Origin: a virus
DNA length: 39,318 nucleotides
IMG/VR virus record: IMGVR_UViG_3300027898_000019
Location: 1 to 39,318 of that record
Direction: 5' to 3' (one strand)
The translations under genes and the position numbers were made by a program. Under the pieces are notes generated by a model. The model searched no databases. It was given only the letters and a program-made list of their open reading frames with translations, and had not been told where the DNA came from. Below are positions 1 through 8,891 of this stretch, one piece after another. How positions within the stretch are numbered: position 1 is the stretch's first letter; each line of letters opens with the position of its first letter.

Positions 1-135
1 GGATGGCATCGTGGATATGTCCAAGGTCATGCCAAAGCTCATGCAGGCCGCTCCGCAGACCTATGCCCAATATGCGCAGAACTTGAATACGGTCAACAAC
101 GGGGCGGCGAATACCAATGGCACGCTGATTGCGCT
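1..135. repeat. Terminal redundancy, left copy
   Basis: These bases recur at the right end of the window (39184-39318) in the same orientation, with two mismatches (window positions 119 and 132). The reading frame of the ejection-protein gene that starts at 38987 passes through the repeat into this end without a break. The simplest reading is a circular or circularly permuted genome of 39183 bp whose assembly overlaps itself; a true short terminal repeat is less likely because it would lie inside a gene. Confidence 0.9.
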
Positions 136-1276
136 CGGTGGCGACCGGCTCAATGCAATGAGCGATGTAGCCACATCCGTCAATCATCCGGGAGTAACTG
201 CGTCTGAAGTAATCGATACGATGACGGATTACAAGAAAGCAAACCCGCAGTCTGCTGGCGTGATCGATCAGTTCCTCGCAAGGGTTCCCGGCATGAACGA
301 GGAGCAATTGCGCGGCGCTCTTTCTCATATTTCGCTACGCTCTAAGACCCTGGCAGAGCAGCAAGCGGCGCAGAATGCTGGCGCTACGCCAGTCAATAGC
401 GGAGGGCAAACGCAATTTGTCGCAACGCCCGGGAATATCAATGGGACTGCGCCAGGCACAAAGCTCGGCGTCCCGATTACGAACACGATTACTCCGGGAG
501 AGCGCGAGAAACTTGTAACTGACCCCGTGTCTGGGCAGACAGTCATTGCTCACCTTGATGACAATGGGAACATTGTTTCCTCTCGCGCAGCAGCCGGAGG
601 ACAAGGAAACGGCACCGGGAGGCCAAACACAGGATTCCAAGCTATTCCTCCCGGGGAATCTGTTGCTTCTGGGCAACAGTTTCAATCAATCCGGGAGCAA
701 TCAAATGCTGCGGTGCAGCCAGCGCGCACGGCATCTTTCAATAACAAGCAGATTCTCGGGCTTCTCAATTCCGGCACCACTACGGGGCAGGGAGCGGAAA
801 CGGCCAAAAAGGTCTTTGGTTCGCTTGGTCTTGAATGGAGCAATGACGAGGGCAAGAATCTTGCCACGATGCAGCATTATCTAGCTCAGAACCAGATCGC
901 GGCAGAGCAAACCATGGGGGTTCGCCATACTGATGCTGGGGGGCAGGAGGCTGGCGCTGTAACTGGGAATATCTCGATCCCGACCGAGGCTCTAAAAGGC
1001 ATCGTAAAGACAAATGATGCCTTCTCTACGGCAATTCCTCTTTACAATCAAGGGATGGAGGCGGCAATCAAAAAGGGCGGATCTGTCTATGCCATTCGGC
1101 AATTTCGCAATGAATGGTCGCAAAACTTTGATCCGAACGTTTTCCGCTATCAGAACGCAATCCGCAATGGAGACGCAGCAGAAAAGGCTGCAATCGAGCG
1201 CAGGTCGGACTTTCCGCAGATCATGCAACATGCTGCGGTGCTGCATAACCTGATTACGAATGGCGCTGCACAATGA
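2..1276 (+). CDS. DNA ejection (internal virion) protein, 3' part of a gene crossing the ends
   Basis: This is the 3' part of a gene whose 5' end lies at 38987. Joined across the terminal overlap the product is 490 residues. The sequence is rich in Gln, Asn, Ala and Gly, with no signal peptide or membrane segment. It sits between a protein resembling phage DNA-transfer proteins (38199-38990) and a 660-residue protein with an Ala/Gly-rich N terminus, the place and order of the P22 ejection genes gp7, gp20 and gp16. The role, an internal protein released into the host envelope with the DNA, is inferred from composition and order. Its stop overlaps the next start by 4 bases. A GTG at 11 is only an internal codon, not the real start. 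Confidence 0.7.
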   Translation, partial: DGIVDMSKVMPKLMQAAPQTYAQYAQNLNTVNNGAANTNGTLIALGGDRLNAMSDVATSVNHPGVTASEVIDTMTDYKKANPQSAGVIDQFLARVPGMNEEQLRGALSHISLRSKTLAEQQAAQNAGATPVNSGGQTQFVATPGNINGTAPGTKLGVPITNTITPGEREKLVTDPVSGQTVIAHLDDNGNIVSSRAAAGGQGNGTGRPNTGFQAIPPGESVASGQQFQSIREQSNAAVQPARTASFNNKQILGLLNSGTTTGQGAETAKKVFGSLGLEWSNDEGKNLATMQHYLAQNQIAAEQTMGVRHTDAGGQEAGAVTGNISIPTEALKGIVKTNDAFSTAIPLYNQGMEAAIKKGGSVYAIRQFRNEWSQNFDPNVFRYQNAIRNGDAAEKAAIERRSDFPQIMQHAAVLHNLITNGAAQ

Positions 1277-3255
1277 GCGGACTGGATGACGTTCTAGCCG
1301 CTGGAAGTACGGCCCTAAAGGGCGCGCCGCCTTCGCCGCCGCAAGATGGGCTGGCGGATGTTTTGGCGGCTGGAAGCGTTGCAAAGCCTACACCTGAATC
1401 GCCTGTAACAAATAATGCAAGTCCCTCCTGGTTCAATTCCAATACAATCGAAGGGCGGGCAGCGAGAGGATTTACAGGGCTTGCGGAAGGCGCTGCGAAT
1501 TATGCAACCGGCCTTTATGGAACAATCGCAGGAGGCATTAGTGGCGCTGCCGATCTTGCTATCCAAAGAGTTCGCACCGGAGAATGGCATCCTGATTGGG
1601 CGGCAAAAACATCAGAGGACGTAAGAAATGCGCTCACCTATGTCCCACGCACCGATGTTGGAGCGGCTGGCGCTGCTCTTCCTAATCGCGCTCTTGAGGC
1701 CGCTACGAATGTTGAGAAATCCGCGTTTCCTAGCGAAGCTCCGATTGTTACCCATCCTGGCGAAGTCTTGGGCGAATGGGGCAACGAGCGCGCTGGCCCT
1801 CTTGCTGGCGCTTTGTTATCCGCCGCTCCTTCTGCCCTTGGTGTTGCGCTGGGCGCAAGGAAACCAACCGAAGGGACTGCGCCAATTGAGCGACCGGGAG
1901 TATCTAATCCTGCTCCAGAAGTCGCACGGCCTGTACCAAACGGGCCTGACATGGGGGGACGAGTTACACCAGCCCCTTCCCTGGCACAAACGACTCCTGA
2001 AACGCAAGCCGCAGTAGCGCAGGTTGCGCAATCTGGTGGCATCCAGAATCCCGCTGCTCTAGGTCGCATCACCGAGGCAGATTCTCTTCCGGTTCCCATC
2101 AAGTTGACTACGGGGCAGGCGACGCAGGACGTTCGCCTCATGTCGCATGAGTTAAACACTCGCGGCGCGATCCCCGGAATGGCGGAACGGTTCAATGACC
2201 AGAATACGCAACTTGTCCAGAACTTAGGCGCGATCAGGAATAACGCCGCAGAAGGCGTAACGGCTACTTCAGCCCCCGATGTAGGGCAGGGGATTATCGA
2301 CTCCTACCTGCGCAAAGATGCCCCCATTGCAGCGGATATCCGCGCTAAATACAAGGCGCTTGAAGATGCCAATGGCGGGGCGATGCCAGTTGCCGGAACG
2401 GACTTCGTTTCTGCTGCCGACGCAGCCCTAGCAAAGAACATGAAAACTCGCTATGTCCCGCCAGAGATTCGCGGGGTAATGGACGACGTTAAGTCCTCTG
2501 AGAATATGACCTTCGAACAATTCGAGACTTTGCGCACAGACCTGGCCGCTGCGCAGCGAAAAGCTAATCGCGCCGGTGACGGTAATGCTTCCATGGCGAT
2601 AGGCACCGTCCGAGACTCACTAGAAAGCCTTCCAATGACCGGGGGCACGGCGGAACTAAAGGCTCTGGCAGACCAGGCGCGGAGCGCAGCCAAGGCTCGC
2701 TTTGACGCCATGCGGGCGGATCCTGCATATGACGCAGCGGTAAACGGCACCGTGGACCCTGACAAGTTTGTGCAGAAATTCGTCATCGGCGGGAGCCGTA
2801 GCGATGTTGCCGCGATGCGCGCAAATCTTGATTCCCTGGGACAGCAACATATGGCGGCTGGAGCCATGGATTACCTATCACAACGCGCTGGCGTTCTAAA
2901 TGGACAAGGGAACTTCTCGCAAGCGGGATTCAATAGAGCTATCTACGGACAGAATGGGCTTGCACCGAAGCTGACGCAAATATTTGATCCGCAGACGGCG
3001 CAGCATGTTGAATCGCTGGCGAATGTCTCCCGCTACACGCAGGCGCAGCCTAGAGGTTCGTTCGTGAATAACTCAAATACACTTGTCGGCCACCTTGCCG
3101 AAAATGCCAAAAACAGCGCGGAAGGGGCAGCAAACGTCTTCGCTGGCGGCGTTCCCGTTGGAACATGGGCTCGCAAGGCGATAGAGAAAATACAAGTCAA
3201 TAGGCAGGCAAAGAAATCCCTTAATCTTGCCGAAGCCTTGAAGATGAAGCAATGA
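1273..3255 (+). CDS. Large DNA ejection / internal virion protein (P22 gp16 position)
   Basis: 660 residues starting at an ATG that overlaps the previous stop (ATGA). The N terminus carries two copies of a GLxDVLAAGS motif (about residues 3-12 and 26-35). An Ala/Gly-rich stretch around residues 65-100 and another near 175-195 could be membrane-active. The rest is mainly helical and charged, with no catalytic motif I can recognise. As the third of three consecutive ejection-type genes, and directly before the tail fibre genes, it occupies the position of P22 gp16. Function is inferred from position and composition. Confidence 0.65.
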   Translation: MSGLDDVLAAGSTALKGAPPSPPQDGLADVLAAGSVAKPTPESPVTNNASPSWFNSNTIEGRAARGFTGLAEGAANYATGLYGTIAGGISGAADLAIQRVRTGEWHPDWAAKTSEDVRNALTYVPRTDVGAAGAALPNRALEAATNVEKSAFPSEAPIVTHPGEVLGEWGNERAGPLAGALLSAAPSALGVALGARKPTEGTAPIERPGVSNPAPEVARPVPNGPDMGGRVTPAPSLAQTTPETQAAVAQVAQSGGIQNPAALGRITEADSLPVPIKLTTGQATQDVRLMSHELNTRGAIPGMAERFNDQNTQLVQNLGAIRNNAAEGVTATSAPDVGQGIIDSYLRKDAPIAADIRAKYKALEDANGGAMPVAGTDFVSAADAALAKNMKTRYVPPEIRGVMDDVKSSENMTFEQFETLRTDLAAAQRKANRAGDGNASMAIGTVRDSLESLPMTGGTAELKALADQARSAAKARFDAMRADPAYDAAVNGTVDPDKFVQKFVIGGSRSDVAAMRANLDSLGQQHMAAGAMDYLSQRAGVLNGQGNFSQAGFNRAIYGQNGLAPKLTQIFDPQTAQHVESLANVSRYTQAQPRGSFVNNSNTLVGHLAENAKNSAEGAANVFAGGVPVGTWARKAIEKIQVNRQAKKSLNLAEALKMKQ

Positions 3256-4418
3256 GCGCCTACAACCTCGCTCCCATTGCTAATTTCTTCAGCATCTTTG
3301 GCGGCAATACCGCTGGATCTGCTTCGAACGTTCCCCTTGCTGGCGGCACGATTAGCACCTTTGCTGCTGGATCCTCAACGCCGCTTCAGACCTACAAGGA
3401 TAACCTAGGAGTCACCGGCTGGGGAACCGTCATCACCCTGGATTCTACCGGTCGGGTTCCAGGTGAAATCTGGTTCCCGGCTGGGCAGGGATACAAGTTT
3501 ACGCTCAAGGATGCGAGTGGGAACGTCATTTCGACCAGTGACAATCTGGTTGGTGTCAATGATATTCAAACTGTTGCTTCAGCAGAATGGATTGCTAGCG
3601 GCTCCGTTCCGACTTACGGAGGCGCATCGCAATTCTCTACCACTGGAAATTCTACATCCACATTCAAGCAAGGTCGCAGGATCCAGGCGACGGTTACTGC
3701 CGGGACTGTATACGGAACGGTGGTAAGCAGCACGTTTGGAACAGCCACTACGGTTGTTCTCGATATGGATGTGGGGCAGGCGCTTGATAGCGGGCTTACT
3801 GCTGTCAACGTTGGATTGCTTGGAACTACTGGCATTGGCGTCAGTGTTCCGATGTATTGGCAGAACGACCTAACATTAAGGAACCTTACTGCTAATGGAG
3901 TAACAGTAGGGCCTGGTGGCGCTACTTTCAGCGGAGGAATAATTGTATCTGCCGGAAGCATTTCAGCGCCTTCCGCTTCAATTCCAATTATCAGCGCAGC
4001 TACGCAGGTTTCCACGGCGGCGCTTCTTGCCACATCTGCCGCAGTCAGCGGTCCTGTGTCTGGAACTACAGGAACATTTACCGGGGCGGTAACCGCTGCC
4101 AACGGAGCAACTGGGACGCAGGTTGTAAATATCTCGCAGTTTATTCCTACTGGAACCACGTCGGGATATGTGACGCTGCCAGGAGGATTGATGTTCCAAT
4201 GGGGATCTGGAACGGCGACGAACAACTCAGGATCTACAATCACGTTTCCAACGTCCTTTCCGACCGCATGTTGGCACGTTTATGTAACCGCTACAAACAC
4301 CGGCATTCCGGGAACGAATGAAGTATTCGAGGTCGGTTCATTGACCACAACACAATTTACCTGCTGGGCATCGAACGCCGCGACCCGGACGGTGGGTTTC
4401 TTCGCAATTGGCAACTAA
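3252..4418 (+). CDS. Tail fibre/spike protein 1 with podovirus N-terminal anchor
   Basis: 388 residues. Residues 1-100 match the N-terminal virion-anchoring pattern common in podovirus fibres: an FGGNTAGSASNVPLAGG turn, a TFAAGSSTPLQTY strand, a TLDSTGRVPGEIW segment and a final KFTLKDASGNVI strand. The same layout is repeated in the next gene, so two receptor-binding proteins probably use one docking site or dock on each other. The remainder is Thr/Ser/Gly/Val-rich beta sequence with a low-complexity section around residues 220-290, typical of a trimeric fibre shaft. No lyase or hydrolase motif is visible. The start overlaps the previous stop (ATGA). Confidence 0.8.
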   Translation: MSAYNLAPIANFFSIFGGNTAGSASNVPLAGGTISTFAAGSSTPLQTYKDNLGVTGWGTVITLDSTGRVPGEIWFPAGQGYKFTLKDASGNVISTSDNLVGVNDIQTVASAEWIASGSVPTYGGASQFSTTGNSTSTFKQGRRIQATVTAGTVYGTVVSSTFGTATTVVLDMDVGQALDSGLTAVNVGLLGTTGIGVSVPMYWQNDLTLRNLTANGVTVGPGGATFSGGIIVSAGSISAPSASIPIISAATQVSTAALLATSAAVSGPVSGTTGTFTGAVTAANGATGTQVVNISQFIPTGTTSGYVTLPGGLMFQWGSGTATNNSGSTITFPTSFPTACWHVYVTATNTGIPGTNEVFEVGSLTTTQFTCWASNAATRTVGFFAIGN

Positions 4419-6218
4419 ATGTCCCTCGTCCTAGCCCCTCTCGTTGAGCATCAATTCTTTGGTGGCAATACCGCCAACTCTGCCTCCAACGTCCCGCTTG
4501 CTGGCGGCCTGCTGGCGATCTATGCGGCTGGAACTTCAACGCCAGTTACCACATGGACGACATCAGCAGGATCTGTAGCCAATTCCAATCCGCTGACGCT
4601 GGATTCCACTGGAAGGCTTCCTAACGAGGTTTGGTGGACTGCTGGCTCATCCTACAAGCTCGTATTGATGGATGCGCTATCCAATCCCATCCCTGGAGCG
4701 TCGTGGGATAACGTTCCCGGATTGAGCGACCCTGTTGCCGCAGGACTCACCGCCTCCACCATCCCCTACACCCCTCCTGGCACGGGAGCGGTTGCGACTA
4801 CGGTTGCGGCGGAACTCTCCCATGGATGGGTTTCTGTTTTTGATTGGTTTACTCCAGCACAAATATCAGATGTTCAGGCGCGAACGTTGACTCAAGACGT
4901 AACGTCGGCAGTACAGGCTGCAATAAATTCATTTACCCTGTTTTCATATCCCCTTGGGGGGTGGACGCTTTATTTTCCCCCAGGAACTTACAAGATAACA
5001 TCTTCTCTTGTGATCAGCATCAACGCTTTCCAATGGAGACTCACTGGATCATGGGGGGCAAGATTGCAGATGAGCGGATCGTCTTTCGATCTTCTAACAT
5101 TTGGGGCGCAGACACCTAGTTCTATCGTTACAGTATATAACGGAGTCGTTGACAATCTTGGGTTTGATGGTGGCTCGATAATCGGCACTGGCAACCTAAT
5201 AAATACACAATATGCAAGTTCAACGCAATTCCGTGACCTGCTATTGACTAATCTTTGCACAAACGGGGATGGCATTCATATTATCGGAAACGGATCTGTT
5301 TATACGCACGACATTCTTTGTAGCAATATTTATTACAACTCTACTACTGGCAATAGAGTAATTTATGCTGGACCAACTTGTTCAGATAGTGTGTTTGACA
5401 GGGTCAAGGGGAATGGTCAATTCGGATGCAAATATGGAATTTATTTTGATGCCGGATCGGCCCATTGCCACGTATCAAATTCCCACCCCTACGGGCACTC
5501 ACTGAACGCATGTTATGTGGGGGCAAATTCTTCAGCGCACTGGTTTATAGATTGCAGATTTGAAAATGGAACGCAAGATTCCGTTCAACTTAACGGAGCG
5601 ACGAACTGTAGTTTCTCCGGGTGCATGTTTACTTATGCTCCAGCTACATATTCTGATCTTTTGTTGACCAATTCAGTTGGCAACAGGTTTGTAAATTCCA
5701 CTTTTACTGCCACCCCATCAGTAACTCAAAACGCAATTAAAGAAACTGGGACATCAAACAATAATGCGTTTAATGGGTTTTTAACCGAGGGATCTTTTGT
5801 TGGATCTCCTCCGTTTGTCCTTGTCGGATCAACTTCCGCTATTAGGTCAAGCGGAACAGACCTTACTGTAAGCGGATCATATTCTATTACCGCTGGATCT
5901 ACGGCATATATCGGAAACGGGCCAGGAAATTCTACCGAAGCCTCAGCGCAAGTTCCATGTATTCTCGGTGGATATGTAACACAAATGATCGTGCAATGTT
6001 CTGCTGCTCCAGGAGCGGGACAAAGTTTTACTGCAACCGTTCGAGTCAATGGCGTTAGTACCGGAATGGTCGCCACGATTTCTGGGGCGTCTTCTTTTTC
6101 CACGCAAGTCATTGGCGTGATATTTGTTGCCGCGCAACAGGTGGTTGATGTGCAAATTGTGGCTTCCGCTGGAGCAGCCGCCTCTACGATAAGAACGACA
6201 ATGATCGTTAATCAATAA
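4419..6218 (+). CDS. Tailspike protein 2: shared anchor plus right-handed beta-helix
   Basis: 599 residues, starting directly after the previous stop. Residues 1-110 are a paralogue of the anchor in the preceding gene (FFGGNTANSASNVPLAGG, then TLDSTGRLPNEVW). From about residue 140 a pectate-lyase-type beta-helix opens: a VFDWFTPAQ lead-in, DVTSAVQAAINS, and LYFPPGTYKITSSLVI, followed by repeated short strands with Asn/Cys/Gly turns to about residue 460. The last ~110 residues (from near SGSYSITAGS) look like a separate beta-sandwich cap. Such spikes bind and often cleave surface polysaccharide. The beta-helix DNA is clearly more AT-rich than the anchor DNA, suggesting exchange of the receptor-binding part. 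Confidence 0.85.
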   Translation: MSLVLAPLVEHQFFGGNTANSASNVPLAGGLLAIYAAGTSTPVTTWTTSAGSVANSNPLTLDSTGRLPNEVWWTAGSSYKLVLMDALSNPIPGASWDNVPGLSDPVAAGLTASTIPYTPPGTGAVATTVAAELSHGWVSVFDWFTPAQISDVQARTLTQDVTSAVQAAINSFTLFSYPLGGWTLYFPPGTYKITSSLVISINAFQWRLTGSWGARLQMSGSSFDLLTFGAQTPSSIVTVYNGVVDNLGFDGGSIIGTGNLINTQYASSTQFRDLLLTNLCTNGDGIHIIGNGSVYTHDILCSNIYYNSTTGNRVIYAGPTCSDSVFDRVKGNGQFGCKYGIYFDAGSAHCHVSNSHPYGHSLNACYVGANSSAHWFIDCRFENGTQDSVQLNGATNCSFSGCMFTYAPATYSDLLLTNSVGNRFVNSTFTATPSVTQNAIKETGTSNNNAFNGFLTEGSFVGSPPFVLVGSTSAIRSSGTDLTVSGSYSITAGSTAYIGNGPGNSTEASAQVPCILGGYVTQMIVQCSAAPGAGQSFTATVRVNGVSTGMVATISGASSFSTQVIGVIFVAAQQVVDVQIVASAGAAASTIRTTMIVNQ

Positions 6219-6232
6219 CGGAGAGGGGAAAC

Positions 6233-6334
6233 ATGATTATTTATGAAAACGGCTTTGCTGTAGCTATCGAGGAAAACGGGATTGTCATTCCATTGACAAT
6301 TCCCATCAAACAGGAATTTGTTCCAGAGGAATAG
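6233..6334 (+). CDS. 33-residue acidic small protein
   Basis: A short ORF preceded by a strong GGAGAGGGG site 4 bases before the ATG. The product is hydrophobic and acidic, with no membrane segment long enough to span. It lies between the tailspike and the lysis cassette, two bases before the next gene. Similar tiny genes are common at this place in phages. I do not recognise a family; the ribosome site and tight packing are the support. Confidence 0.6.
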   Translation: MIIYENGFAVAIEENGIVIPLTIPIKQEFVPEE

Positions 6335-6336
6335 AC

Positions 6337-6582
6337 ATGAGCGATTCATCGGATTTCATTGTTGGCGAGGTCAGGGGCCAGCTTGTCGGTATCAAAGAGT
6401 CCGTTGATCGCATCGAACGACGCTTCGAGTCCATGTCGGAGAAGGTGGACGAGGTTGAGAAAAAGGTCGAGTCCATGGAAACGAACGTAAAACTTGGCTG
6501 GAAGGTCCTGTCCGTCATTGGCCTGGCTGCTGGTGCTGGCGGGGCTGGGGCCAAGCATCTCTTAGAGCAGTTCTACAAATGA
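6337..6582 (+). CDS. Coiled-coil/single-TM lysis accessory protein (XhlA-like topology, possible holin)
   Basis: 81 residues. Residues 10-50 form heptads (VDRIERRFESM, VDEVEKKVESM), followed by one hydrophobic Ala/Gly-rich helix at about 54-72. An N-terminal cytoplasmic coiled coil with a C-terminal membrane helix is the XhlA/BhlA-type layout seen beside phage endolysins. It overlaps the lysozyme start by four bases. I infer a holin or holin-helper role; a single weakly hydrophobic TM fits less well with a classical holin. Confidence 0.6.
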   Translation: MSDSSDFIVGEVRGQLVGIKESVDRIERRFESMSEKVDEVEKKVESMETNVKLGWKVLSVIGLAAGAGGAGAKHLLEQFYK

Positions 6583-7007
6583 ACCTCGAAGACCAGCTTC
6601 GCCGGGACGAGGGCGTGCGGTATGACGCCTACAAGGACACGCTCGGCAACTGGACTACCGGCGTAGGCCACCTGATCCAATCCAACGAACAATGGATGAT
6701 TGCCGCGCACCTGACGGACGATCAGGTAAACCAAATCCTCGACGCAGATATCGCCATTGCTCAAGCCGGGTGCCTGCGGTATCCCTGGCATGACAAGCTG
6801 GACCCGGTTCGTCAGGCAGCGGTAACCAATATCGTATTTAATATGGGGATCGGCAACTTCGCGGAGTTCCACAATACGATTGCCTGCCTCTCATCAGGGG
6901 ATTGGAAGGGCGCCCACGACGGGCTGTTAAAATCGCTATGGGCATCCCAGGTGGGACAAAGGGCGATCCGGCTGGCGACGCAGATCCTTACGGGCGAGTG
7001 GCAGTAA
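6579..7007 (+). CDS. Endolysin, T4-type lysozyme (GH24 muramidase)
   Basis: 142 residues. The active-site block is intact and has the same numbering as T4 lysozyme: Glu11 in RRDEGVRYDAYKD, Asp20 in the same block, and Thr26 in LGNWTTGVGHL. Further family signatures are NIVFNMGIGNF near residue 85 and an RR/RAIRLA block near the C terminus. It cleaves the MurNAc-GlcNAc bond of peptidoglycan. There is no signal peptide or SAR helix, so export should depend on a holin, probably one of the two membrane proteins on either side. Confidence 0.93.
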   Translation: MNLEDQLRRDEGVRYDAYKDTLGNWTTGVGHLIQSNEQWMIAAHLTDDQVNQILDADIAIAQAGCLRYPWHDKLDPVRQAAVTNIVFNMGIGNFAEFHNTIACLSSGDWKGAHDGLLKSLWASQVGQRAIRLATQILTGEWQ

Positions 7008-7029
7008 CATATTCCTTGCGAGGAACGCT

Positions 7030-7266
7030 ATGGCAATAAAGGATACGTTACGTGCGACCTTCACCGATAAGGACGGAGCGTTCAGCATCCCTGAATTATC
7101 CGCGACTGGCGCTGCTTTGCTTGGTCTTGTTACTTCTGGTTGGGATTACTTTTATCGCGGTCATTCTCTCGATCTTCAGGCTCTTGGGATCGGCACTGGT
7201 GCGCTTGTCGCGGCTTTGGGAGTAGCCCAAAGGATACGCGACGGATTATTCCGGGAGGACCATTGA
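7030..7266 (+). CDS. Small membrane protein of the lysis cassette (candidate holin)
   Basis: 78 residues with two hydrophobic stretches, around residues 26-43 and 52-66, separated by a short polar loop, and a charged C terminus. A GAGG site lies 7 bases before the ATG. It sits between the endolysin and the spanin gene, whose TTG start overlaps its stop. A two-TM protein at this position is a reasonable holin candidate, but no family was recognised with certainty. Confidence 0.65.
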   Translation: MAIKDTLRATFTDKDGAFSIPELSATGAALLGLVTSGWDYFYRGHSLDLQALGIGTGALVAALGVAQRIRDGLFREDH

Positions 7267-7745
7267 ACATCTACTGGGTCATCGGCAAATATGTGGCTGT
7301 TGCTCTTATCGGCGCTGCTGGGTGTTATTGGGCCTACGCTATTCCTCGGGTTGCCGCTCTTAAGGAAGCATCGGCAAAGGCGGAAGCGGCTGCGGCTAAA
7401 GAGCGATCAACATTCCTAGAGGGAGCGAGAAATGAACAGGTCAGACTTCAAGGGCTGGTGGATGCGGCGAACCGGGCCGCTGACGACGCAAGAATGGCTC
7501 GTGATCGTGCTGCTTTCGATCTTGCTGCCGCTAATGCCAGGTTGCGCAACGCAAACAGCACCCTCTCAAATTACCTTACAAGACTGCCCGAAGCCGCCAG
7601 TTGTCCAGTCTGTGAATCCTCCGCCGCAACCCTCGGGGACGTGGAGCAAAGAATGGCAGACTTTGGTGGACGATGCAGCGCAGAGGTTGAAAGGCTTGGA
7701 GATTCCGTCCGATACTACGAAGAAGCCTTCGGAGTGAAGAAATGA
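7263..7745 (+). CDS. i-spanin, Rz-like
   Basis: 160 residues from a TTG start that overlaps the previous stop (TTGA). An N-terminal membrane anchor (about residues 8-27, YVAVALIGAAGCYWAYA) is followed by a long Ala/Arg/Glu-rich coiled coil and a C-terminal domain containing Cys residues. A second gene encoding a proline-rich lipoprotein lies entirely inside it in the +1 frame. This is the classical nested Rz/Rz1 arrangement. The two proteins bridge inner and outer membrane and disrupt the outer membrane at the end of infection, which implies a Gram-negative host. Confidence 0.85.
   Translation: MNIYWVIGKYVAVALIGAAGCYWAYAIPRVAALKEASAKAEAAAAKERSTFLEGARNEQVRLQGLVDAANRAADDARMARDRAAFDLAAANARLRNANSTLSNYLTRLPEAASCPVCESSAATLGDVEQRMADFGGRCSAEVERLGDSVRYYEEAFGVKK
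7432..7737 (+). CDS. o-spanin lipoprotein, Rz1-like, nested in Rz
   Basis: 101 residues, wholly contained in the Rz gene in another frame. A hydrophobic signal segment (WLVIVLLSILLPLMPGC) ends in a lipobox, with the lipidated Cys at about residue 38. The mature part is Pro-rich (NPPPQP) and short, as in Rz1 outer-membrane lipoproteins. Start could be this ATG or the one ten codons downstream (MRRTG), which gives a shorter n-region. It partners Rz for outer-membrane disruption. Confidence 0.85.
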   Translation: MNRSDFKGWWMRRTGPLTTQEWLVIVLLSILLPLMPGCATQTAPSQITLQDCPKPPVVQSVNPPPQPSGTWSKEWQTLVDDAAQRLKGLEIPSDTTKKPSE

Positions 7746-8197
7746 ATGGTAATCGCCCGCCGAGACCATGGAAAAAAGAAACTAGGATTAGACATTTATT
7801 GCTAGGAAAAATTATCACAGAAAATGGATGTTGGATAAATCATCGCAAACCTCGTGAAGATGGGTATGTATCTAGAAATGGCTCTTATCAGCATAGGATT
7901 TCATATGAACTTTTAGTTGGAGAAATTCCACATGGAAAGCATATAGACCATCTATGTAGAAATAGGGCCTGTTTCAATCCAGAACATCTTGAGCCTGTTG
8001 AGCCTGCGGAGAATCTTCGAAGGGGGTTATCTTCACAATCTTCAAGGATCCGCGCTACGTATAGAACGCATTGTCCAAACGGACATGAATACACTGATAG
8101 TAATAAAGGAGTATGGACTGGCGGTACAAAAAGATGCAAAACATGCCAAAGATACAGGCAGATAAAATATAGGGCTTCCTTAAGGGCTGCATCATGA
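7742..8197 (+). CDS. HNH endonuclease (homing type) with C-terminal zinc ribbon
   Basis: 151 residues. An HNH_3-like core runs from about residue 50: HRISYELLVGEIPHG, then HIDHLCRNRACFNPEHLEPV with the catalytic HxxxH..NPxHL pattern, ending in a PAENLRRG signature. Two Cys/His pairs follow (HCPNGHEY and RCKTCQRY), likely a zinc knuckle. Its DNA is visibly AT-richer than both neighbours and its start overlaps the spanin stop (ATGA), as expected for a free-standing homing gene that arrived at an existing gene boundary. It nicks or cuts DNA; the target is unknown. Confidence 0.88.
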   Translation: MNGNRPPRPWKKETRIRHLLLGKIITENGCWINHRKPREDGYVSRNGSYQHRISYELLVGEIPHGKHIDHLCRNRACFNPEHLEPVEPAENLRRGLSSQSSRIRATYRTHCPNGHEYTDSNKGVWTGGTKRCKTCQRYRQIKYRASLRAAS

Positions 8198-8466
8198 GTT
8201 TTAATACTGGATTTGTTCATGGGTTCGCTATCGCATTGGACTACTGTCTAGATCTCTTACTATTTTGGCGGCGCGCCATCCCCATGACGGTATCTAGCCA
8301 AGCGGGGTTAGCCCTGCTTCGTGGGGAGAGGACGACGGCTTTAGCTCTCCTTGGTCGGGCGTTAAATACCATCAGTCCGGGACATACTGACGCAGCAATT
8401 GAAGCGGATAAGATGCGACTGGATAATGCCCTTCTCGAACTGGAACACCCACAGGAGAGCCACTAA
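8194..8466 (+). CDS. Unknown 90-residue protein
   Basis: The start overlaps the HNH stop (ATGA). The first 30 residues are hydrophobic (FAIALDYCLDLLLFW) and could be a membrane anchor; the rest is soluble and helical. An in-frame ATG at 8284 would give a 60-residue soluble protein and may be the original start if the HNH insertion altered the upstream part. No family recognised. Confidence 0.55.
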   Translation: MSFNTGFVHGFAIALDYCLDLLLFWRRAIPMTVSSQAGLALLRGERTTALALLGRALNTISPGHTDAAIEADKMRLDNALLELEHPQESH

Positions 8467-8891
8467 TGGATGCAAACAATGACGTTGTTAAGGCCCATGC
8501 GCAGATCATCGAGAACGCCGGGAAGGCGATTGCCGACCATGCGGATGAGGCAAGGCACGATTCCAAGCCGGTAAGCACGGAAGCCGTCCAGGCGCATGTA
8601 GACGCCGCCAAGAAGGCCGCATCGGATCTACAGGCCCATGTTGATTCCACCAAGCCCCCGCCCGTTGCACAACCCGTTGAACAGCCCAAGATCGTTGAAC
8701 ATCCCGCAGAGCAGCCCAAGGAAGCCCCCAAGGCGGTCGCTCCGGCAAAGCCTGCCGTCACCAAGCCGGTCCCCGTGAGCATTGCGGGGCAAGCGGCGGC
8801 TAGTCATGCCTCGGATACCATCAAGATTGCTGTTGGCGTGGCGCTTGGTGGGGCGGCTCTTTTTGCGGCTTACTGGTTCGGTATCAAGTGA
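8466..8891 (+). CDS. Pro/Ala-rich protein with C-terminal membrane anchor
   Basis: 141 residues, start overlapping the previous stop (TAATG). The first 60 residues are helical with many His and Ala. Residues 62-100 are a Pro/Lys/Glu-rich tether (repeated QPVEQPK, PAEQPKE, APKAV). The C terminus is a single membrane helix (IAVGVALGGAALFAAYWFG). The form, an extended tether ending in a tail anchor, resembles envelope-spanning proteins, but no family was recognised. Confidence 0.6.
   Translation: MDANNDVVKAHAQIIENAGKAIADHADEARHDSKPVSTEAVQAHVDAAKKAASDLQAHVDSTKPPPVAQPVEQPKIVEHPAEQPKEAPKAVAPAKPAVTKPVPVSIAGQAAASHASDTIKIAVGVALGGAALFAAYWFGIK

Noticed and set aside
3614-4243. Leftward 209-codon ORF within tail fibre gene 1
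   Set aside because: Shadow of the low-complexity Thr/Ser/Ala codons of the fibre gene, with no start site and no family-like sequence.
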